Below, piece after piece: positions 20,291 to 32,219 of a stretch of DNA of 64,000 bases; the first letter of the stretch is position 1; each line of letters starts with the position of its first letter. The translations under genes and the position numbers were made by a program. This DNA comes from Axinella damicornis. Lineage: Eukaryota > Porifera > Demospongiae > Axinellida > Axinellidae. The stretch is from positions 10,736,785 through 10,800,784 of the forward strand of contig OZ007516.1 in assembly GCA_963931865.1 (NCBI GenBank), read 5' to 3'. The notes beneath the pieces were generated by a model that did no database searches, was not told the DNA's origin, and saw only the letters and a program-made list of their open reading frames with translations.

Positions 20291-20479
20291 AAGTAGGTGG
20301 AGCATAGTATCGATCCTTGGGCCATGCTTATTGTGGGTCACTTGAACTATGCATGCAGCATATTAGAAGTTTTGCTACATGAACAGCCTATAATCCATAT
20401 GCATGACACGGATCTGCGTGTGCAGGAGTGTGACCAACGCAATTTCCGCCATCAATCCTACACTACCCAACCTGCCTAC

Positions 20480-20680
20480 CCTCATGCACCCCACCCACCT
20501 ACCCCCATGCACCCCGCCCACCTACCCCATGCACCCCACCTGCCTACCCCCATGCACCCTCCCCCCCCCATACTCCCACCCCCCAATGCTCCCCACCCCC
20601 CAATGCTCCCCGCCCCCCAATGCTCCCCGCCCCCAATGCTCCCCACCCCCCAATGCTCCCCGCCCCCTGAGCGAAGATGC
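20480..20680. repeat. C-rich tandem repeats
   Basis: Copies of CACCCACCTACCCCATG, then copies of a CCCCCAATGCTCCCCGC-like unit. Pro/His-rich and Gly/Trp-rich frames here are repeat artefacts. Confidence 0.9.
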
Positions 20681-20689
20681 AGCAAGGGT

Positions 20690-21360
20690 AAAGTTAGGGT
20701 GAGGGCTCGCCTCACCTTAACCTCACCCGAGCTAAACCTAAGCCGGAATGGCTAGGACACAATTTGACTCGCTTTATATACTCGCCGAAGCCTGCTGGCA
20801 AACGCGTGCATGCATACCTGCACGCGCACTTTGGTACCCGAATACTCTAATTTGATTAGTTCAAATTATGGCAGGAATAGAGCGGCAGCTGTGCACGCGT
20901 AAGCCGTTCCCAGTGGTGAGCGTGTTTCCGTCTCTGTCGCTTTTCAGGACGCCATTGCCCTCCTCTAGTTGGTCCTCTGCCACTGTCGCTCCCTCCATCG
21001 TTGAACTATAATGTACAACTGAGGGCACTACCCTGCAATGCAACCCAGTAGTACATGTTTATAACGTAATGTAGTCAACATCAACATTACTCCAATTTCC
21101 AACAGTGCACATGCAACCCTTCGTGAATCCTCTGATCTTGAACTGCCACCTGCTGAGCTACCCTGGACAGAGGCTGAATGACTGTCTTCCCCCCCCCCCC
21201 CCCCCCCAAAAAAAAAACACCCTATGTAATTTGTTACCATGCGATAAATTTTAGCAATAATTATTATTACTAGTTCTCCATGACAATTTTACCCTATTGC
21301 TAGTTCCACTATGGCAGCCCTCCCCACCACTGAGTGCACTGCATGACATGGTAAACACAT
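20690..21360. other. No gene seen; poly-C run
   Basis: This is downstream (3') of the SPT16 stop. It contains 19 C followed by 10 A at 21189-21217. No coding signal is seen. Confidence 0.5.
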
Positions 21361-23764
<2,404 letters not shown>

Positions 23765-23861
23765 TCACTCCCTTATGCACATACCTATAAGGTGCAGTTG
23801 CTGTACAAGTTGGTAATGATCATTCATACACGAGAGAGTACAAAAGCTACGTGGAACTCAC

Positions 23862-24654
23862 AGCAGCAATGGATGGCTTTCTCTCATCCCTGGCTGGAGG
23901 GTGAGTGACATCGGCCCCCATGAAGATCACTGGGCTCTGGAACACTGCAGGCCTATTGAAGAGGAGGAGGGAGGGAGGGAGGGAGGGAGGGAGGGAGGGA
24001 GGGAGGGAGGGAGGGAGGGGGGAGGGAGGGAGGGAGGGGGATGTATCATGTTTCATTCAGATGTTTCATGTACTGTATGGCAGGTTTCATGGCAGAAATC
24101 TTTTGCTTGTAGAATTTGGTGAAGAAAACTTTTGTGATTTAATTTGCAGTTCTCCACACTCACTAACATAGCCTGCATGGGCATCAAGAGAGTGAATGGT
24201 AGTTGCGATACTCGAAACAGATACTACCACTAATAGTGGATCATCCAGCTTTGGTAACACAGAATCAGCTCGCAGGAATTAAGTGAGTACACAAGGCCAA
24301 GAATGACTACATGTACGTACTAATCACCTTGAGTGATTCTGGTCAATTTAAAGCTTTCAACAGAAATGCTAAATTCTTGGCCAATGAAATATATCCCGCT
24401 ATATGGTACATGTACATCCTCCCAGTAAGAAGTAAACTCTTAAACTTAAGTTTGTCCCACATGCCAGACCTTGAGAATCATGCACATGCCTAGGAGATAC
24501 CCTAACCTGATTCCTGGTACGAGGATGCTGTTGATGCCTCCAAGCTTGACGTTGATCTTGAGGCAGAGGTCTGGGGCGAGGGACGGAGCACGTTCCTCAC
24601 CTGCACACACTGCGTGGCCACACCCAGCAGAGTCTCCCACCCGCTTTACCTCAG
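23862..24654 (-). pseudogene. Argonaute (AGO clade) PIWI-domain fragment, two exons
   Basis: AGO proteins bind small RNAs and silence targets. Exon 24507-24654 begins EVKRVGD and ends with LCLKINVKLGGINSIL and VPGIR; exon 23862-23952 reads [20 protein letters not shown] and KPSIAA. The Asp in GADVTHP is the first catalytic residue of the PIWI RNase H-like site. Splice sites are good. In the first exon, the stretch between about 24628 and 24567 matches AGO only in another frame (LGVATQCVQVRNV), so two compensating indels are present. No N, PAZ or MID exons lie upstream (a kelch gene follows), and the rest of PIWI is missing downstream, where a GA tract intervenes. It is either a pseudogene fragment or a mis-joined piece with base errors. 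The sequence is AGO-like rather than PIWI-clade. Confidence 0.8.
23966..24042. repeat. (GGGA)n microsatellite in the Argonaute intron
   Basis: Nearly pure GGGA units between the two AGO exons. Confidence 0.95.
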
Positions 24655-24687
24655 CTGTGAGTGCATGTGGTGTATGTGTGCATATGG

Positions 24688-24688
<1 letters not shown>

Positions 24689-24782
<94 letters not shown>
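24689..24782. repeat. (TG)n microsatellite
   Basis: More than 40 TG units with one early GC interruption, between the 5'-most AGO exon and the kelch gene. Confidence 0.97.
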
Positions 24783-24784
<2 letters not shown>

Positions 24785-24872
24785 GTGGGAATGTGCCTAC
24801 ACCCAAATAACTGAGAAGAATACCAATGGAAGAGTAAAGTAAATTTAGACATGACCGGGACAAGAGTATTGT

Positions 24873-25835
24873 TCACATACAGTCATACACCATATACATG
24901 TAGCACCAACTTGATAACTGCAGGTAGCCAACTCCAACAGCAGAGGAGGGTCTACTACCTGATATGTAGCCTCCAACAGCAATGACGCAGTATCTCAGTC
25001 CCACCACCAGGCACATGGATCGAGCTGTGGACATGTTTCCCAAAACCAGCCATGAATCAGAGTCAGGATTGTACATGTGAACAGCAGCTGTGTCATTGTG
25101 ATGTGAATCAACTCCACCAACGGCCAGCACCCTCCCATTCAAGGTGGGACAAGTAGACTCCCTCACTGGTATATCAGCAACATGCTGCCAGACACTGGCT
25201 TCACTAGTGTGGGGTGGGGTCTGTGAGGGAGGGTGACATGAGCGAATGAGGGAGTCCAGGGTGCAGGTGAAGACAGCACGGGTTGGTTTGATGTTCTCGT
25301 CCCACCCTCCCAGGAGGTAGAGACGCCCTCCACAGACAGTGGCTGACATGAGGCAGACAGGTTCTGGTAGGCTGGCAGCAGTGTACCACTCTAGAGTGTT
25401 CATGTCCATTATCTCCACTGTGGACAGGACTTCTCCCACTCCCAGTCCTCCTGCTGCTATGAGGTAGTTCTCTGCACTAATGACAGCAGGCCAGCGTCGC
25501 TTGGTGGGCATTGGAGGAAAGACTGTCACCCACCTACCACCACTGTAATTACTGAGGTGGTTGGTACACTGTCCACTTGACACACCTCCAACTGCAGTTA
25601 CGAGGTTGTTGACAACCGCCAGTCCAAAGTCACTCTGAGGACACTCTGGCAGTTCACTCCAGTCATTGTTCTCTAAGTTGTATGCGAACACATCGTAACT
25701 ATTTTTTGAACTGAAATAGGCCAAACTGCCATGAGCTACAGCTGCACCCCTCACCATCCTACATGGTGCTTCTCTGCGTGTTTCCCAAGTCAACTTCAGC
25801 TGTTCCCATGGCTGGCCACCACCAACCTCTGCCAT
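24873..25835 (-). CDS. Kelch-repeat protein
   Basis: A frame of about 320 codons from ATG at 25835; an in-frame TGA lies upstream of it, which fixes the start. It has five kelch blades marked by a paired-glycine strand: NNLVTAVGGVS, ENYLIAAGGLG, GGRLYLLGGWD, NGRVLAVGGVD and RYCVIAVGGYI, each with a downstream W or Y. There is no BTB or BACK domain in front, so it is a kelch-only protein, probably a beta-propeller that binds a protein partner. After VGGYISG a donor-like CAG/GTAGTAG occurs at about 24960, so the last 25 or so codons may be intron and another 3' exon may exist. Many kelch-only genes occur in sponge genomes. The partner is unknown. Confidence 0.75.
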   Translation of the reverse strand: MAEVGGGQPWEQLKLTWETRREAPCRMVRGAAVAHGSLAYFSSKNSYDVFAYNLENNDWSELPECPQSDFGLAVVNNLVTAVGGVSSGQCTNHLSNYSGGRWVTVFPPMPTKRRWPAVISAENYLIAAGGLGVGEVLSTVEIMDMNTLEWYTAASLPEPVCLMSATVCGGRLYLLGGWDENIKPTRAVFTCTLDSLIRSCHPPSQTPPHTSEASVWQHVADIPVRESTCPTLNGRVLAVGGVDSHHNDTAAVHMYNPDSDSWLVLGNMSTARSMCLVVGLRYCVIAVGGYISGSRPSSAVGVGYLQLSSWCYMYMVYDCM

Positions 25836-25861
25836 CGTCACTGCTCCAGTTCAACTCCAAA

Positions 25862-27040
25862 TCAATGGATCTGCATGAAAACAAACCAACCATGTCAACA
25901 ATGCAATAAGTATAGCAATGGCAACAGTACTAGTGTAGCGTGTGTGATACAGCCGGCCTAAAGCATACAACTACAGTGAAATGTCTGATAGTGGACTGTC
26001 CGTAATAGGGACTCAATATAGTCAACCCCTCTACAAAAAAGTTTTGAGGTCCTAATTAATTTGTTTCCCCATAGTATGTTATTGGAATCTCCAAAAAGAG
26101 GACAACTTTCTACAAAGGACAAAACTCCTGAATTTATATTGTCCTCCAATGGTGTCCTGATTATAGAGGTTCCACTGTACTACCATGTGCTACTGCTCAG
26201 CACACCTGGAATATCCGTGCCCACACTTAGTTCAGCTTTCACAGTGATTGACAGTACATGCATCATTGCATGGGCACCTCGATCCTCACCTTGATCTGTC
26301 ATAGCAAGCTACCTGTTCCAATGCTAACCACCATACACTGCTGTGATACTGTGCGCAACGCACACTCCTACTCTAACTACTAATAACTATCAATTTAAGC
26401 TCCCACTCATCCTGTCTCACATCTTACTCACAGACATCAATAGCCACACACTACAAGCATTGACCCTAATCTCGTGTGACCAGACCCCGTTCCGCACCGA
26501 GGGAAAGGGTCTGGGACATGGCCAGAGAGCGGCTTGTTGCTCAGGAATTTAATTAGTTATGTATTCCAGCAATGATGTAATTAAGCCACATTGGTCTCGA
26601 AAGTAATATTACTGCACTCGCGATTTCCTGTGTTCCAGCTCTAGAGTCAAGACGCTTCTTGCACAGCACACTTCTCATGCTTCAAGTCTCCACTCGGACT
26701 TTGAATTTTGAGTTTTCCCATTAAACAAATACTTCAGGTAGCATGTACTTTCTTCACCGTGTGCAAGAGGGGAGCCTGGGAACGAGGCTACTACTGACCT
26801 GTGATTGGTACGCACTCCATGGTGCAGGGCGATAAACTGCTCTGCAGAGTATATTGGCCACCCCTTCTGGTGCAACAGTGGATCTGATTTCCTTGAAAAT
26901 CCGGATCCAGGCCAAGATTTTACCTAAGCGAATTCAATCCAGGATGTAAACAATGCTGTAGGCTAACTTCTCAGAAGTAAGGAAGGTGATGTTGCAAATT
27001 AATGTACTGCAAAGGTCACCATGTAGAGCTAATGAAGTGG
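25862..27040. other. Intergenic, no gene seen
   Basis: No exon was recognised. A TAGCCTC-family right end (GCCTGGGAACGAGGCTA) is at about 26773-26791. A palindrome of the CTCGTGTGACCAGACCC type is at 26470-26525. Confidence 0.5.
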
Positions 27041-27043
27041 ATA

Positions 27044-27148
27044 TTGGTCCGGCAGGAAGTAGGGCAAAGGGTTAGGGTCAGGGCCAGTTCTAGATGCGCG
27101 TGTGTTTCCGGTACCTATACCTAAAGTATGTACTTCCTGCCGGACCAA
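27044..27148. mobile_element. 105-bp TA-flanked inverted-repeat element
   Basis: TTGGTCCGGCAGGAAGTA and its perfect complement flank a short centre. TA lies on both sides (27042-27043 and 27149-27150). Confidence 0.8.
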
Positions 27149-27183
27149 TATACACATCGAATAGCTAATGCTCACCAATACCC

Positions 27184-27811
27184 TAGCCTCGTTCCCAGAC
27201 TCTCGTTCTCGGAAGGGAGAAGAGAGCCTGGTAACATTGGAGGGGTTAAACCGTGGACTTCCGCCGCCAGGATCTTGGCGGAACCAATCAGATTGCAGAA
27301 CAAAAACACATGAACATGTGACTATTTTGTAGGCGTGTTTACCTAGCTTCACTGCCGTGCTAACGCACGAATTGTAGACTCAGAAATGAGCGTCAAGGAC
27401 GAAGTACCCCTCAAAGGTTGGTGAAAGGCAGATGACAGATGTGCGAGACGGCCACTGGTCTTAGAGCGCTGTTCACTTCGGTTTGTTTGCGGGATCAGCT
27501 CGCTCATCGTCTGTCACCGCTTACGGGATCGACGGTTCGCAAGGTGAGTAGTCCGGCTTGCTTGTAAGAAGTATCACGGATCTCTACAAAGTCGGGGATG
27601 CCTTGAGAACAAAGAGTAATATTTCGAATAGCGTGTGACTGATTTGTAACTCACGCGACATTTACCACAAAAGTAGGAGTGTCCTTTGTTTATCACATGA
27701 ATGATGACGCGCCGGAAGTCCACGGTTTGACCCCCCCCCCCCCCCCCCCCCCCCCCAATGTTACCAGGCTCTCTTCTCCCTTCCGAGAACGAGAGCCTGG
27801 GAACGAGGCTA
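27184..27811. mobile_element. 628-bp TAGCCTCG-family element with about 90-bp terminal repeats
   Basis: The left end TAGCCTCGTTCCCAGACTCT, with an internal hairpin (CTCTC...GAGAG) and then GAGCCTGGTAACATTGG and AAACCGTGGACTTCCG, is mirrored at the right end. A 26-base C-run interrupts the right repeat (27731-27756). No 9-bp target duplication is visible, so the ends may have recombined or the flanks decayed. No coding capacity is seen. Confidence 0.7.
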
Positions 27812-27837
27812 CGCTTTACATCCCTTCCGAAGGATGA

Positions 27838-27925
27838 GGTGTAAACTGCGTTAGGTCTAATGGTGGGACTCGAACCAGCAACCTTGCAGTTATCACTCGA
27901 CCACCATGCAGCCACACCCAATTTT
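27838..27925 (-). mobile_element. tRNA-derived SINE head
   Basis: In reverse: GGCTGCATGGTGGTCGAGTG (A-box-like), then GGTTGCTGGTTCGAGTCCC with a perfect GGTTCGAGTCC B box. The body does not fold as a complete tRNA with a matching acceptor stem, so a SINE head is more likely than a tRNA gene. Confidence 0.55.
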
Positions 27926-27944
27926 CATAAACAAGGCAGTAAAT

Positions 27945-28581
27945 GTGACCGGATTTGCGAAAAGGGACCATATCCCGCAAACATTAAATTTTTGTTAGCG
28001 TCGTTTTTATGACAAACGGCGTGCACTTCACAAAAACGAGATTATCACTTTGGCGGACTTACCAACCCTTGCTCTTCCAGTTCCTAGACTCTTGGGCTTG
28101 CAGTCACTTTGACAAGTGAAATAAACACGAAAGAACAAAGGCGTATCGATGTCGAGCGCGCGTGTACGGAGGGCGTTGCTAGGGACGCTAAACAGCCCTA
28201 TGAACGACAGGTCTGTCTCTTTACACACAGCTGTACAGCAGGGGTCCGTCGTAGTTCTCCCTGGACTCATCGTCGGTCGAGACAAGCTATTTTATTCACC
28301 GCTTTTACGTTGAAGACACAACCGATCGAGTTACAGCAAAACGTGCCCGCTTCCGTAATACGGACGTGCACGGAGTAACCTAACAACGCGTTTGGAATCG
28401 AATTTCTCGGTTTCAATTATCCGCGATAGCGTTACTTTACGCAACCGTTACTACGCGAAGGTACGTCCGATCGCTTCCAAATTTTCATGGACGACCCACC
28501 GAAGGTAGGACTGGCCATTGGTATAGCTAACTAAATTTTGACAGAATGCGGGATATGGTCCCTTTTCGCAAATCCGGTCAC
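27945..28581. mobile_element. 637-bp inverted-repeat element with AAAT duplication
   Basis: GTGACCGGATTTGCGAAAAG, continuing GGACCATATCCCGCA, is perfectly repeated in reverse at the right end (a 35-bp terminal repeat). AAAT is found directly outside both ends (27941-27944 and 28582-28585). Four-base duplications occur in Sola- and Ginger-type elements, but the family is not certain. The internal frame at 28028-28285 has no similarity. Confidence 0.8.
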
Positions 28582-28599
28582 AAATTAAACCCAGGGAAA

Positions 28600-29223
28600 G
28601 TAGTCCTTACCAGTTTTGCTCAAAGGAGCTAGTACCCCAACTCCTTTTTGACAACAAAAGTCTATAATTTCCCCTTGATTTCAAAGTAACTGGCTATAGC
28701 TATATAGTGTATGCTTCAGTCTTGCACTCAGATCTAGACCAACAGCTTTTTAACTGTCTGCCAAAAATATGCAGGGGCTTGTGCTGACGTTTTACACACT
28801 CACATGGTCTCACAGAGCTGCATGTGGGCGCACCGCCTTTGGATATTTCGCAAATCTGCCCAGCTAGCTCCAGCTCAGCAACTTCTTTCCTTGGTTCCAC
28901 CCATATAATTACTGCGCATGTGCAAGGCTAGTCTCGTTCCCAGACCACGTCTTGGAACGAGACTAGTGAAAGGCTTACAGTAACTTGCAATTTAAAGTCT
29001 CATTTCCTGTACAAAAAAATACTCATCACAGACAGCAACTCCTAACAGACAACAAGAACTCCTAACTGTAGTGTGTCTCCAGGGAGTAGTCATAACTGGC
29101 TCATGCAATGCTGATTGTAGAATTGCATGGTCCTCATCTGTGTCCACAGTAGGGGTGTGTAGCCCCACACCCTCGTCAAGAAGAGTGGCAGCTGTTGAAG
29201 TGAAGTTCACACTCCAGTCCACC
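28600..29223. other. Weak exon candidate near 29000-29224 (minus)
   Basis: After a good acceptor (GCCCCCTACAG) a minus-strand frame begins at 29224, WSVNFTSTAATLLDEGVG, and remains open to 28992. Composition is normal, but no family is recognised and no partner exon is certain. Confidence 0.25.
28929..28965. mobile_element. 37-bp palindromic mini-element with 9-bp target duplication
   Basis: TAGTCTCGTTCCCAGACC...GGAACGAGACTA. The left flank GTGCAAGGC and right flank GTGAAAGGC agree at 8 of 9 positions. Confidence 0.75.
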
Positions 29224-29224
29224 T

Positions 29225-30105
29225 CTGTAGGGGGCAGGAGGGAGAGGGACCAGGGTCAATACTGGTACTACAAATTAAGGGTGCAAACAGTGCAGTTGTA
29301 TTACTGCAAGCAACAAAAGCTGGAGGGGAAGTGGTCTGGGAACGATCGAGGCTAGCACGAAAGTATATAAGATCGACACAACTTTTACTCAACAGTATAC
29401 ACTTAATTTCAATCAAGTAGGCATGTTTATACATGTACTCGTACAGTCTGTTTCTCTTCCCTCCCTCTCCTCCATTGGTATAGAGCTAGAGCATGGAACA
29501 AGGCTGTGGGACAAACTATGTCATTGTGTAGCAGGTACATACTTGTAGGGATGGGATGGAGTTGGAACAGGATACTAATACTATTCATGACCTGCCACCA
29601 CTTGCTGGGACCTCCCCAACATGTGATTGCTATGACTACCATCAAACCACCTCCCTCCAATCTCTGACAGGAAGTACACTACAAGTGATTGCCATCCAAT
29701 TCCCTCACACACTGATAGAGCACATTCTCTGTTGTGCATCATGGCACACTCATCACCATAGTGACCAACACACAGCAACAGCGAGGGGGGCCAGGGGGAG
29801 GACAAGTTCACTATAGTGCATGTGTAACTATACCATTCCGTAGTATCGCACATGTGATGGTTTAGTGTACAATGGTACACAAGAAGTATGTGGTAGTTGC
29901 AGAATAAGTAGCTGAGGGTGCAGTGGGGTGATACTGCTCCTACCTGATGGCAAACACTTGAGTGAGGCTTAGGTCATGTTCCGAGCGTGGACCTGGTTCA
30001 GAACCACCATATTAGGTACTATATCAGAAGTGAGGCTATACTGCTGCCAGTACAAGATATTCTACATGGGTTGTGTAGCCTCCTTCCATACTGTTCTCTT
30101 CACTT
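29225..30105. other. No gene seen
   Basis: Several short opposing frames are present but none has splice support or recognised similarity. Confidence 0.4.
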
Positions 30106-30434
30106 TCACTTTGTCGCCATAATAATCGAAAAGGAAGTCATGAAAAATGGGTGGGGAGTGAGACCAAGGTCAATATCTCGTAGCACTTCGATCAGTGCAT
30201 CCCAGGAAACCGGGAGCTTGCCTCGACCAGCGATCCACTCTTGCCGAACGTTTGTAGTGATTTGCTCGGGATTGTCTCTGCACTCGTGAATGATGGACTG
30301 GATTCTGGCACCATTCTCATCTTCCAGAAGGAGTATCCCAAAGCTCATGAAGCTGGTGCCGATCTGCTGGGGGACGTTGATGCGTCTTTCTCTTCCCTGG
30401 AACCTGATTAGCTCCATCAGTGTGGGCTGGTCTC
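30106..30434 (-). CDS. Death-domain-like exon
   Basis: After the acceptor TCCCACTCACAG the exon reads PTLMELIRF, then INVPQQIGTSFMSFGILLLE, IQSIIHECRDNPEQI, VRQEWIAGRG and VSWDALIEVLRDIDLG. This six-helix pattern, with a conserved Trp in the QEW and SW positions, matches death or death-like domains that sponges carry in large numbers with NACHT, SPRY or other signalling modules (family memory). A frame continues upstream to 30540 through a palindromic transposon remnant (30485-30530), which is probably not coding. The rest of the gene is not identified. Confidence 0.55.
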
Positions 30435-30539
30435 CTGTGAGTGGGATAATATCACAGAGTTCAATCATTGATGCATGCACTGGTCTCATTCCCAGGCCAT
30501 CACCACCAGGACTGGGCATGAGGCAGTACTCTGTGGCCA

Positions 30540-31572
30540 CACAGCTAAATTAAATGTATGTTAGTGCATGCATGTATTGTACTACCATACAGTTTACTCT
30601 TCACTGTGCAGATCAAATGGTCTGGAGGGATAACATAATGTCTAGTGTCTTTTCAACGGATGTTCACTCCAACGAGTGCTTTCATACGCTGCATGTGACT
30701 TGGGATAGTGACTGAGCAGTGACCATATACTGTGGACATGGGTGTGGCATACTGAGATCAACATATATCCTGCTGGACATTTGCCAAGGTGAAAGGTGAC
30801 TGCCAGTTTAACAAGACATGTCGTCCCATGGTCACACACAACTGTCATGTACTTCTGTCTCCTAGCAACAAGACCCTCTCACCCCAGTCTACTACACTAT
30901 TTTTACAGTGACTTGTCAGTACCATCATCACACACTGGGATGGTCACACACTGACTTCTCTACTGACCTATCCTGGGACGGGCAGTCCCCGATCCTGTGG
31001 CAGCAGTGGAGGAGGGAGACGGTGGGAGGGAGGGCTGGAGTGGGTGGGGAGTGGAGGGCTGGAGGGAGGGAGGACAGAGTTATTAGTGTCTTGTCACATG
31101 TGTACACAAGGAGAATGGTGCTTGTGTTTACATAGTTACAACTATACTACTACATGCATACATGCAATCTGTAATCTCCACGTTGCTGAGTTTGCCATTG
31201 TACTCAACAAGCATGTATGTGTCCTCCAGACACTTCTAGTTCAGCCTATTGATTTGTGCCACACCCACTTTTTGCACGTGCAGCTAGCCATGTGAAGCTG
31301 AAAAGAGAACAGTGCACATCCAACAAGACCAGGAGGCAGGTCACCATGACTACACCTTCAGTAGGGGAAGACTCAGTTTGACGTGACCACCAGACACTCT
31401 CGTGGCTACGCTGCAATATGCAACGACCCGTTGTAACGCTGGTGATGGCCCCAGCACAGGGCAACACTCCCCCATCCACATACGCACAAACCTCACCACA
31501 AACTGGCACTCCCGTATCACCCCACATCATATTACCGGAGGGTCTTCCTCGTTGTTCCAGACCTCCACCACT
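30540..31572. other. No gene seen between death-domain exon and next gene
   Basis: This is intergenic, 3' of the gene ending at 31573. A GGGA/GTGGA-rich patch lies at about 31005-31075. The minus frame at 31246-31530 overlaps the end of the unknown gene and lacks splice support. Confidence 0.4.
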
Positions 31573-32176
31573 TCACAAGGTACGGATGTCTTGTGGTACA
31601 TCATTGTCACTGTGTGAAGTTTGAACTGTACATGTGAACCCTTCATGGTCATGCAGCTGTTCTTGGTACTGCTCTAGAGTTGCCTTCAATAATCTCATCA
31701 TCAGGTGTGTTCTGTTTCTGATGAACCAGTTTCCATGTCATACTGGGAACAGAATGGAGTCACATATGGCCACGAGGGGAGTTCCAGAATTCCTCTGTAG
31801 ACGTTGTTCAGAAATCTCGGGGAGGGGGAAAGAGGGCCGGCCGGCCAGTGCTGGACTCTTTGAGGCTATATCATAGTGACAGCAAAGTCAGGGGGAGGGT
31901 GGAGGGATATGCATGGCAGCCACCATCTCTAACACCTAGCTGAAGTATAACATGATTCCTGTAGGAATATCATGTGGACCATGTCCCTCAGACGTAAAGC
32001 TGGAAGCAATATGGCTGCCCGATGCTAGTTGATGACATCATCAAACGGTAGTCTGTCACTACCACAGGTTATGGAAGCACATCTGAGAGACTCAATAAGA
32101 CAAGCGTATGTCTGTACGCCCATCTCACCACGAGTACCTCCGGATCCCAGCACCAGAGAAAAGTTGGACTGGGCAG

Positions 32177-32219
<43 letters not shown>

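Noticed and set aside
20297..20755. Plus-strand Pro/His-rich frames of 99-152 codons
   Set aside because: They cover C-rich tandem repeats and have no splice or homology support.
27838..27925. A tRNA gene on the minus strand with a perfect B box
   Set aside because: No acceptor stem closes around the boxes and the 3' part continues as other sequence; a SINE head explains it better.
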